Assembly: GCA_944989445.1 (NCBI GenBank) | Contig: CALYLW010000331.1 | Span: forward strand, 202,379 to 266,378 | Direction: 5' to 3' | From: Ampullaceana balthica | Taxonomy: Eukaryota > Mollusca > Gastropoda > Lymnaeidae | DNA: 64,000 bases | In this document: one piece after another, positions 1-12,200 of the stretch | Layout: every line of letters begins with the position of its first letter | Position numbering within the stretch: the first letter of the stretch is position 1 | The notes under the pieces: model-generated | What the model saw: the letters and a program-made list of their open reading frames with translations, nothing else | Told to the model about the DNA's origin: nothing | Databases searched by the model: none | Made by a program: the position numbers and the translations under genes

Positions 1-147
1 TTTACTATAAAAAGTTTGAATTAAAACAAGAAATTACAATTTGATAATTGAGACACCAAAAAATATTATGTTACTAAATATTTCAAGCTGCAAGTTCTTA
101 AATATCATTGAGAGTCAGAGGAACTTTTTGAAACTTGAATCTCTTAC

Positions 148-285
148 TTTAATGTGACTGATTTCAAAGTCTTCAGGCAGTGAATGGGGCATTTGAATAC
201 ACAGAGGTCGATGGAAACTAGAAGATGGTTCAGCATGGTACTCCACTAAAGGGGTGATCAGACTTTCACCAGCTGGAAACTCAAA
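148..285 (-). CDS. TNFR/ZU5 receptor exon 13 (ZU5, second half)
   Basis: Encodes residues 602-647: ESLITPLVEYHAEP, then RPLCIQMPHSLPED, matching the second half of the UNC5-type ZU5 domain (family: LLSP-V-x-C-G-P...RPV-L-x-x-x-H). The coding sequence continues outside the window. Confidence 0.8.
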
Positions 286-3200
286 CTGAACATTTTTAAA
301 AAAGCCACATTATGAGATGAGAATGGATTTTTCCCTGTGAAGCCCAAAGTCACCAGTAACTCACTATGTTGTCAGAAGTAGTGCTTACTGAGAAATCAAG
401 TATTGTCATTGCTCTGTTGATCTCAGTCGTTAGTAGTGAAATAAACTTTCTATTTAGCCTTAAGTCCATCTAAAAAGGATAAGTTACTGTCTGTCATTTT
501 ATTTGCCATGTGGTTGAAAGTATTTTTTAAAGATTTCTGATTTTGTTTAGGTCTGGTCTGCCAAATAGGCCAAGAGCTCTGTAAATGATTCTGTATCGAC
601 TTTTCTGAACAGTGAATAGATTTGTACAGTTATAATTCTCTTCTGTTACCTTTTCAGTGTAGTTACAACTTTGGTATCACCACTGTCTGGGATGGGTATT
701 AAAACTAAGAAGAGTATTGTGTGTTATTTAAGTGGTAAAAGATGCATTTATTTCTTGGGGTATACGTGTTGTTTAAACAAATGTTTTAACTGCTTAAAAA
801 TAAGAATATTACATCACAACACTTCGTAATAGGTCAAATTTTTTCAAGCAGCAATTACAAATATTACAGTACATGTACTATATTCAAGTAGGTCAATGAC
901 TAGAACACAGAATTCAAAGGCAATCTTAAGTGAGATCTATAACAGTATAATTACCATTTCTTTTAAATTAATGATCAACTTTTATTAGTTTCTGCTTCTG
1001 GACAAATGATTATTTTGTCAAATTATTTAAGAAGCATAATACTAGATTCTGGTGTCAGATTTCTAAGCATTTTCAAACCAGGGGAAAATACTGGTTAAAC
1101 ACAATAAAAATGATGCTACATTTTTTAATCAAATATTAGTACTTTATAAAGATAAATGGGCATATGTCAACTTTTGGAAAGTTGAGTGACCCGTCAAAAC
1201 GGCCTTGGACAAAACGCCCGGAAAAAATGGTCCCGACATAACGGCCCCGGTCAAAACGGTTTACATTTTCAAGCTTTTGTCAACTTTTTCGTTCTTAATA
1301 AAAGTGGTAAATTTGTAAAATTATTTCTTGTGATGTTATTACATGTATATTATTTCTTGTCAACAAACAACCATGACTTGGTACCATATCGAGGAAAGGC
1401 TATTAAATTTATTCTTGTGATGTCATTATTATTGTTTTTTGTGAACTAAACATGAAACTGATTCTGTGAGTAAAAATACGAATATAATATTTGATTGTAT
1501 TTTTTACTTTCGGGGCCGTTTTGTCGGTGAACCGGAAAGTTGAGGAAATGTCATTTCATGAGTTTCTTAATTTTTTAAGGGAGTTTATGGGAGATAATCT
1601 TATTATATGCTAAATAACAAATGCTTATTTCCTTGGCAGAGAATGGGGCATTTGAATACACAGATATCGATAGAAATGAGCAGATTGTTCAGCGTGGTAC
1701 TCCACATCAGTTACCTTTTTTCTTATCTCCTGTGTTTCAATAAACACGGCTCCGAAAATGTCCACAAATTCCCCTCTTGGTATAGCATTGCTAGGCACAT
1801 GAAGAGCTACATCTGAATTCTTAGCTTGCATTGTGCCACCGTTGCTACCAAAGGAGCCACCAAATTGCCACTGTGTACCAAATACTGGGGGACATAAATA
1901 TTAGAAAATCAATGATGCATTAAAGAAACATAAATGAGTGAGGAGATGATCTGAAAATTGAGTATTTCACCAAGGCAATACAACTCCTTATTACATAAGA
2001 GAGAGGAGTTTTGTAATAATTTTTTTTTCTTTTAAGGTTGTTTGTTCATTTCACTCAATAATTAAGTTAAGCCAGAAGGGTATTTTCGTTAATACAATAA
2101 TAAATTTATAAATTTTATCAAAAACTCAAGAGTCTTCATAACTTAATCATTCACACATATAGAAATGTGTATGTAAGAAACTATGTAATCTTTATTTAAA
2201 ACTAAAGAGCTGTGCATATCATATCTAAGTAACTAAAAAGAACCCACCAAGCATTGGAGGCAGCAATGTATCAACTTTAATCATGCATTTAAGTAACACA
2301 TTTGATATGAATCCCAAGTAGTGCTTACTTTTGGAAATTTTTCTGATGCCTGACATTTGAATACAGTTTTAACTGCCACAGTTCATTGCCATGTGAATTA
2401 TTGTTTGAGATATTATGGCAGTGATTATTTATCCAAATTAAACTTCTGGTGTTTTATTTACTTACAAGTATGTACAAAAAATATGTCATGAAAATTTTAT
2501 TTTTTAAATTATATGCTCAAAGACTTTGTCAATTGAATCTTGTTGATTAAATAAATATACACCTTTCGATTGTATATTTGTGAATGGCTAAATCATGGTA
2601 CCTATCATTAATAAATCAATCTGTCTTTCCGATATGTTTCTATTTGTTTTGCTCTCATATACTATTAGGCCTCAACATACTAATAAGCACTTAAGATTTT
2701 GTTAAGCTTGATTTTATAATTACCAAATTAAAAAAATTTTAAAAGCAGTGTTGACTCAGCCATTTAAATATTTTAACATAAATCATGAGTTCCACTGATA
2801 TATATTTGATCAATGGAAATATCTGAAAGGGAACTTTTAGAAGAGTCAGCAATTCAGGAGATTATTCATTAATCACAACATTCAACTATGACAGGGGTGT
2901 CCAAAGTCCGGCCTGCGGGCTTAATGCGGCCTGCGTTCAAATTTTAAGTAGCATGTGACCTCATCTTAAATAATCAATTGACTAGTGGATATTTTCCATA
3001 ATGAGGACATTATTATTATGTGCTGTTTTGAATACAAAATTTGATTATGTCGAATGATGGCAAAATTTGATGATATTTTATTGTTGACAAACGTGGATGT
3101 TGATTACGAAAGAGATTATGTGCTGTTATGTGTACGACTGATGGCAAATATTAAAAGGAAATGAATGTTTCATAAGTGTACTTAAAATGTTAAGACAGTT

Positions 3201-6200
3201 TTTACATCACATTTGTTAACACATTATTTTCAACACTTTTTATTTATTAGAAGATACGTAGTATAAAATAAAAACATGTGTATAATGTGGCCAATATATA
3301 ACAAATTTTAGTCATTTCTAATGATGAAATAAAATATTTTTAAAGTCTAGAAAATCATGATCGCAATGTCCCCTTTTTGTCTCCACAAAATATCTATCTG
3401 ACAAATTAATAGCAAAATCCTATAATTGAAAAGTCTGTAACTCTATCTTAAATTATGTAATTTTTTGTTTATTATCTTAATCCGGCCCACCCACATTTTT
3501 AAATCCCTTATATTAACTTCACCGTCTTGTTGTGGTAGCACCCACGGAAAAACAAAAGTAAATAAAACAAACCCGTAAAAACAAAGTTTTTGACTATAAA
3601 TCCCTTATATATGAGACATAACTAAAAGTATTGATTATGTTCAAACGCGACAAACATTTACAGACTGAATCTGTCTTAACTCCCCTTTGCTTTATAACCC
3701 CGGGGGTAGGGGGGGGAGGGGAAAGGTGTGGTTACCGATCGCTGGACCAAGCTCAGCGTGACACGTAAGATGTAAACAAAAGCACGCCGGTACATCGATG
3801 GGTGCCGTCAACGCGCGAACTGAACTGTCACGTGAAAAAAAAACAATAACAAACTGTGAAATTGAATTACATGCGTTGTATAGAGATAAACTAAAAATGC
3901 ATTAATTTAATTACGGTACGTTCGATCGATCTGAAATTTTGATACGATACATTGTTAGGTGACACGGGTCCATGTGTCAAATTTCAGCTCAATGGCATCA
4001 CGGGAAGTGGGTCATTTTTTACTTTTGTTTTTCCGCCCGCCCGACGACGAACGACAGAGACGGCGGTGAAGTTAATATAAGGGATTTAAAAATGACCCAC
4101 TTCCCATGATCCTATTGAGCTGAAATTTTGCACATAGATGTGTGTCCCCTAACAATGCATTGTATCAAAATTTCAGATTGATTGAATGTACCTTAATTAA
4201 ATTAATGAAATTTTTGTTTATCTCTAAGTAGCATGTAGCGTCTGCTATAGTTGACCTCCACCAGTCACTGCAGTTTCACTCCAGCCCTTGAGATGTCACA
4301 TGGGTCTGTCGCGCGGTGCGTGTTATATTGAACATAATCAATACTTTTAATTAAGTCTCATATATAAGGGATTTATAGTCAAAAACTTTCTTTTTACGGG
4401 TTCTTTTTTTTCTTCATGAAATGCTGCCCTCTATGCAAAAGGTTTGGACACCCCTGAACTATAATCAATTATATTAAGTTGTGAGACACTCACCAGTTTT
4501 ACACTTTGGCTCTGCCACATTGCTTTCTGTCTGTGTACCAAGGCTGGACTGGTAGCTTCCCAGGTCATTTTTGGGAAAGAACTTGAAGCTTTTTGTCAGC
4601 CACTCCAGTTTGCCAGGTGGAGTGCTGAGTTCCGAGTGTATTGATAGATTGTCAGTACCAGCTCCAACATATTTTTCTGACGGGATTGTTGGGGGAATGC
4701 TAAGAAGAGGTCAAATCATTATGACACTTTTTTTTAATTACACATTGTTTTGTTTTTTGCTACACATAATTTTGGTTTTTTACTACATCGTTTTTGTTTT
4801 TTACTACACATTGTTTTGTTTTATGAAGTTGCTTTTTAAAATATTGATGGTTTCAACTATTTTATTCATTTACAAAAGTGTATGATCTTACCTTATGTAG
4901 CTTCGTGCTGAATGATGGGAGCTAACTTTTCGTACATTTGTATAGCTTTCATGGGAGCTACCACGAGCATCATTAGTAGTAATTTTTATTGGATCATTTT
5001 TCTGGTAATTTCTACCTCTTAACTCTTCAGTGGAACGCTTTTTGTAAGAGTATTTTTGCCTGCTGTTCAATGGTCTATCACAAGCAAGGTCATTGTTGAC
5101 AAACACGTCTTCATAGCTTTAGTGGATATAATAAATAATTGTAAAAAGCAAATACAGTTGAAGAAAAACAGTATTGAAAAAAGACTACCAAAGAAAATTG
5201 ACAACATTTTCTCATATATTGATTTACTTGGTATTTTTTCTTTAATGGTAATGTATTGATTATACATTCATTAAAAATTATATTTGTCACACCATGAAAG
5301 AAAGGATATCTTTGGATTTTGCCTTTTTATTTTTTATAGGAGTCAAACTCCTGTCAACTAACTTAGGAATAACAAGTTCCAACAAAGAATATGTATTAAC
5401 CCTTTCGATATCATTTTTAAATTCCATACTTCACTTCAAATCATTCGCACTGCACTAATTGGTTGTTGTGTTTGAAACTTACAGCTGATGACCTTGTTTT
5501 AAACATTCCCAGCTTTTTTATGTTAAAGGATATTTGTTTAGATCAGTTTTTACTAGGTTAGCTTTTTGGACAAGCACCAAAAGTCAATAACACCCTATAT
5601 TATTCAAAAGCCTAAAAATTTTTAAATTATTTAAATTTCTCAAATGAAGTGCCTTGGTATCTCAAGAGTTAACTAGTCAGATGTGTCCATTCAGTAATAT
5701 TTGTCTGTTTTCCCATATAATTTTCAAAACCATTCTTAATCATCTTGGAAATTAATCATTTAATTAATATTTTTTTAAATGATAATCATTAATTTAAATT
5801 GATTTAAACAAATTTCTAAAAACTTAATTCAATCTTGCAAAAATTGAAACAAAATGTCCTAATATTCCTATATTTTTTTTTAGCTCTCTATTAAAAAATG
5901 TGACAATAATAATACACTTTATAAAAACTCACCATCTATCAAATTCAACATTTCCACCTCTAAGTTTATCATCACTACAAGGACGGAAAATGTGGCCTTT
6001 ACGATTAGGCTCTGCGTGCTCTGGTTGCCCATAACAAGAGCGAAGGATGGAAGAGGTTGTATCTGATGAGTGGGTGCTGCTTGCACTGTTTATCATCTTT
6101 ACACGTGGGAGTGCTTGAAACTGTTGCAAACTTTCTCGTTCCCTTGTCATCATAGGATGTCTGACACTGCTTTCACAATCCGCTCTGCTCCTCGATCTGT

Positions 6201-9200
6201 TATTGTCGTCTAAAAGAAAAAGAAAATTAATTCCCTCATTACTTTTCTGAATTTTTTTTTATATTCAGAAAGCTACTTTTAAATTTATTGTAAAACAAAA
6301 ATCTATACCAAATTCAGACACATATTTAAGATGTTCAATGCCTTCAAAGCAGCAGATTCCCAAACCTTGGGTTATTTTTATTTTAAATCAGTTTAATAGG
6401 TTGAAAAATGTAGTAGAATATTTCCCTCTACAAATATATTTCAGAATGAGTTTTACTATTCATCAATCGGAAAAAAAGTATCACCTTTCATTATGACAAT
6501 AAAGATGAAGACTGCAATCCAGTTAAGTACAAAGATATTCAAGTAAAGTTACTTTCTTCCATGTAACAGAAATGCCCCATCTTTAATTATGTCAAAGAAT
6601 TAGCCATTATATATGACATGTTTTCCTACACTTCTAATGTTGAATGATCACTGAAGAAGGCTATTTGAATTTGCTTATGAATTTGTTGTTTTGTTGCCTG
6701 TATTTTTCAGGGTTCCCCACACCCAGTTTTATGAATCTCTACAATTTAAAAACTGTACTCAATATTTATTAATTTAAAATTTTACTGGCTTGTATTATAA
6801 AATTTATTTTTGTATGTTTTCTTGAAGCCAATCACTTAGGTAACATAAAGTGTGTTCATAGTAATTTATTTAAGACAAGGGTGTCCAAACTTTTTTTGCA
6901 ATGAGGACCATGTTCCACAAAGTAAAAATTTATTGGGGCCAGATTAAAATAATTTTAAAATGTGACACATGTTGAGACTGAGTTACAGGCGTTAATAATT
7001 ATATGATTGTTTTTTGTTTTTAATTTGTAACAGAGAAATTATGTAGGTAAAAAAGTGGAGAATTCCTTTGCAATTTTAGAGACTATATAAATATATTATT
7101 CAATCATTAGAATTTACTTAAGTTGGATAAATAATTGCCAAGTTATAGAATAAAGACGTTCATGTTCTATTACATATCTTATAATAAATAAAATGTGTTG
7201 AATATAACTAGAGCCAAAAATGTTATGTAAAAAAAAACTGTGATGTAAAAACTGTCTTAAAATTTAAAGTACACCGACGCCACATTCATTTCCTTTTCCA
7301 AGTTGGCAAAAATAAAGAATATTTTCACATTGATTTTTGACATAGGAGGAAATTTAATTCCATATACATAACAGCAAATAATTTTATCAACTATTTGTAA
7401 TCAATTTCCATGTTGGTAAACAAAGAAATGTCAGCAATTTTTAAAATTGTTAATTAAAATTTGAACGCGGGCCAAATATGGCCTGCAGGCCGGGCTTCGG
7501 ACACCACTGATATATCATTAAAAATAATAATGGGTATTCGTGAAATCAAATCGAGAATATTCTTAGTACATTTTCAAAAAAGTTTGTAAAGACTTTGGTA
7601 TACACATGCAAGTTTCTTTTTAAATATGATCTTGAGTGCATTCATTTTGTTGTTTTATATTTAAAGAATACATTTTTTTAAATTTAATTTTTTTTACCAT
7701 TCAAAATCCCTGAGCTTTAAAGCTAAATGATAATAAAGTTGAAAGGTATAATTCACAACTTTCAAAAGTAAGAAATATTTTTTGCATAATATAGAACTAA
7801 GCACTCACAGCTCACAATCGGATCAGGACGAAGACCTCTTGAACTTTCTTCAATTTGCTCTTGTCTAGTCAGAGTCTTTAATTCATACATATCTCCAGAA
7901 TCATGATAATAATCTTTACACAAATTTCTTCCCCCATCTAAAGCTTCACTGGAAAATCCACTTTCATTTGCGCTTTCTCCTCTCCTAAAAGACATTTTTA
8001 AAGTAATTTATAAAGAGACCATAGAAATAGACATTAAACATGTATCTTATCTATTACAGACACTCCTTCTATACAGAAGATTATTGTGTCCTTTAAACTG
8101 TAAACACTGCAGCAAACAATAGGTTTTCAATCAACCCATTTATGCCTACCAAGCCACTTTCCACCATTATGACTAATGGATTATAACTTGTCTTTTACTT
8201 GAACCTCTGTTTTGAACAAGTCCCAAAATTGAAAGAAGAACACTTGTTACATGAAAATAATGAAATGGACAAGTTTGCAAAGCTACGACCTCTTGTAACC
8301 AAACAAAATAAGAGATTTTGAGATTTTTCCAAAAGAAACCTGATTTAGCTATGATGAGTCCATGGTTCCTTACTTTGGTTGCCATGGGTGCAAACAGGTG
8401 GAAAACCTATTAGTTTTGGCTTCAAGTTTTGGTGTGGAGCAACACGCCTAAGCTACAATTGTTTGTTTTAGACATATCAGGGTAAGAACCCGAACACCAA
8501 ATTTGATTATTATGGTGTTAGTGGATCCGTTATCCGTCAGTTTGTTGAGGCATTGACAGAGGAGCATCCTGGACAATACCATTTTGTGTCTGATAACTTT
8601 TTATTTTACCCGCATTGTCCCACTTGATAAACTCAGTTCAATGGGTCATCGGGCTAAAGCCAGCGTGAAAAAAGATGGCATTGACATGCCTCCACTGGAA
8701 TCAGATGATGCTCTAAGAAAAAAACAAAGAGGCACACTTGATTATAGAATTGATGGAAAAGGCAATAATGTCTGCAGATGGCAAGAGAACAGTGTTGTGA
8801 CTGTTGACTCCTCCATCGTTATTCTCAGAGACAGAGGATCCAAGTTCAGCAGCCAAAGATTGATCAAGTTATATAATCAGTTCATGGGAGATGTGGACAG
8901 AGCTGATGAGAATATTGACAAGTATAGAGCATCAATCCGTTTAAAGAAATGGTATTCAAGCCCTCTGTTGTTCTGTTTTGAATTGATTTTACAAAACATT
9001 TAGCTATTGCATAAAATATGTTTCAAAGCCTTACAGCAACTCATTATGTGCTGACCCATGGCCTATCCGCGGAAACTGGCAGGAAAGCGAGCCCTTCTCA
9101 GAAGTGAAACATTGATTCACGATTTGATGGCAAGAATCATCTTATTGTTAAGAAAGAAAATTATGTCAATGCCATAAGAACACCACATTTTGATGTGAAA

Positions 9201-12200
9201 AATGTGATGTTGCCTTACAAGTGAAGTGCTTTGTTGAATATGACACAGAGTAATAGCTACAACCATTTTCAGACCCAAAAATGCAGTATTTCATGCACCT
9301 TGTTACAAAAAATATAATTGTTTTGCATAATGATCCATTTTTTTAACACCCTACAACTCAAAAACAGAATAAAATCAAAAAAATTTTTTTCCAATTCTTG
9401 TCTTTCTAAATTTATTCTACCTAACATATAACTTGTAAGGCAACATCACATTTTTCACATCAAAATGTGGTGTTCTTATGGCATTGACATAATTTTCTTT
9501 CTTAACAATACTGGAGAATATTCAAAACTGACAAGAATAACACCATTAGTTAAATCATTAAACCTTGAAACACTAGAGGATAGAAGAACCAAGAGCGAAG
9601 TAGTAATCATACATAAAGCAATTAATTCTAATTTAGAAATACAACACAAATATAACTTAATACAACCCTCAGATAGACATAAGGATAAAAACACCTTTCT
9701 TATTCCGTATGCAAGAACAAACACATACAAGTTTTCCTTCTTCCCGTCCGGAATTCGGGCGTGGAATGGGTTGCCTGAAGAATCCAGGAAAACCAACACT
9801 TTATCAACATTTAAATCTCTAATAAAAATGCAGGACTAAACACAAACCATAGATAAGCGTAGGACGCAATAATCTTCTGTATAGAAGGAGCGTCTGTAAA
9901 CAGATAATATAAGATAAGATATATGAGTTATATATGGAAATTCACAAATTACCAACCTCCGGCATAAATGGGTTAATATTAATATAAATCTAAATGAATA
10001 TAGTATCACAAATACATGACAGATATCTGCTAGTTAATAATAAGTTAATAAAATGTGCATAATATTAATTAATATTAGTTAAAATGTCAAAGATAAGATA
10101 TTTCTCGAGTTAAAGGTGACTGTTTCAATCACTATGATCAATCTTTTCTGGCAAGTCAATTATTTGACAAAAGTTCATGTGCAATAAACAGAGTACACTG
10201 GTTAAAAAGAGACTGATTTAATAATAGTGATATATTTCATTTTGTTCAAAGACCTACAAAAAATCACCTGATTTTAAACATGTGTATCTGCTTAGGTATG
10301 GAAAAAAAATCATATTTAAATTTCAGCTTACGTGGGGCAAGCTATGTAAGATTCAGGAGGAGATTCTGTTTTAGGAGCTCTAGATTGTCTTTGGGAGCTC
10401 TTTCGCCTACGATACAACATTGTTGCTATAAAGATGATCACCAGCATTGCAACTAGTCCAACACCAATGGTTATATAGACCCATGATGATGTACCTGACA
10501 ATTTAACACAAATAAATACAATTATTACATTTGCTTCTCAAATAATAAAACTTTAGTATCCGATTTGGTGCATGGATGCAATAAAATTATAATATATGGT
10601 GGAGGGAGCGCTGGAAGAGTCGAAAAACTTTCTTTAAAATATGTAAGGATTTTTACCTTTGCTAGGTTTCTTTTAATAATATTTTTTTAAGGTCTATATA
10701 AAGATAGATTTAAGTTAAACTTGATTTTACCATAAATTAAGGTCAAGGTGTTTTAATTGTAGTTTAAAAACGATATGAGTATCAATTTGTAGGGGGGCTA
10801 GCAAATAAAAAACAATAGAACTACCATAAAAGCTTCAATAAAATTATCTTTCATATTTTTAATTAATTAAAATAATTTAAAATATACTTAGTCAAAGTGC
10901 ATCACAAAAAGCATTGTTCCCATTAGGCATAATTATGATCTAAGCCATTCTAATCCATTTTAATTATTAAAACATATCAGAATAGAGACTTGGGGCCAGT
11001 GGGATTTAATATTTATAGAGGTTGAGATATTTATTTCTTATAAATAAACTATCAACATACATAATTCCCGTAATGGATGTAATGCTTCTTGGATGTAATG
11101 CTGATTTGTTCAATAGTGCGCACAAAAAATTACTGCACCAAATATAACTCTTTTCGAACGTTCCGCATAAAATTGTTCAATATGATAATAAATGAATAAA
11201 ATAAAAATAAATAAAATAAATGAAAGTTCTGTATTACGTTATTTTTTAAATCTGATGTGTATTTATTTTGAAAACTTCCGTCATTTTTGATGGGTGAAAC
11301 GCTAGTTTTACATATTTTTCTTTTATCATTATAATACAGTTAAAATGAAGCAATTACCAGTAGAATTGCTGGATGTTTCTGGTGACTCAACAGCTCTGAA
11401 ATAGAAAGTATGCAAAATCTATATATTAATTATCAATTGTAAAAAAATATATAATAAAATAGAAAATAATAATAATCTTAATATAAGAACAAGACAATAT
11501 ATAATATCAAATAAATGTAGTTAATTTTTTTAAAATCAGAAGTAATAAGACAAAAGGCGGATTTTTAAATATTTTTTAGAATCAAGTTTCTTTTAAATTA
11601 CTAATATTCGTAAAATTGGAGGAGCCTATTAAGGGTTTATTGAAATATAAGATCTGAAACGTTTGAGGGAAAATAAGAAGTAAACTTGTTTGTTGTTTTT
11701 TTATTTTGAAATTATTTTTTTTAATTTTGATAAATATTGAACAAAATAAATTTATAGCAATGCACAAATGGAGAAAAGAACATTAGCTAGAATGTAGAAT
11801 GATGTACAAATTTAACTAAAATTTTCACAATGTTGATGATATGAATGATATCACTGTTGGCTAAAAATAATATTGAAGTTTATTTAACCCAAATTAAATG
11901 TCATAAAGTTAATTTATAAGTTTCTAAGTTCCTCAAACATTGTTCAAAAAAGCATATTCATAGAAATCTGAGCAAAGACCATTCTACAAACTTATTTAAA
12001 TAAGATTAAAATATCGATTCATTTTTATGACAAATACTCTGTTTTATTTAAATGGTTTTAAGAAAGTTTAATTGAGTTTATATCAATATAATGGAATGAA
12101 ATGGAATGAAATCAATATCAAACAAGCCATTATCATACAGAGAAATTAACAGTAATTTCATCCACCAAAGAAAACATTGATAAGCTGGAACAAATTTTAA

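Larger units (their letters stand above)
8135..9972 (+). mobile_element. piggyBac element with TTAA target
   Basis: Ends are CCCATTTATGCC (8135) and its inverse GGCATAAATGGG (to 9972), a 12-bp perfect terminal repeat. Flanked by TCAA (8131-8134) and TTAA (9973-9976), the piggyBac target with one mutated base. It contains a decayed transposase on the plus strand and a later LINE fragment. In intron 7 of the receptor gene, antisense to it. Confidence 0.8.
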
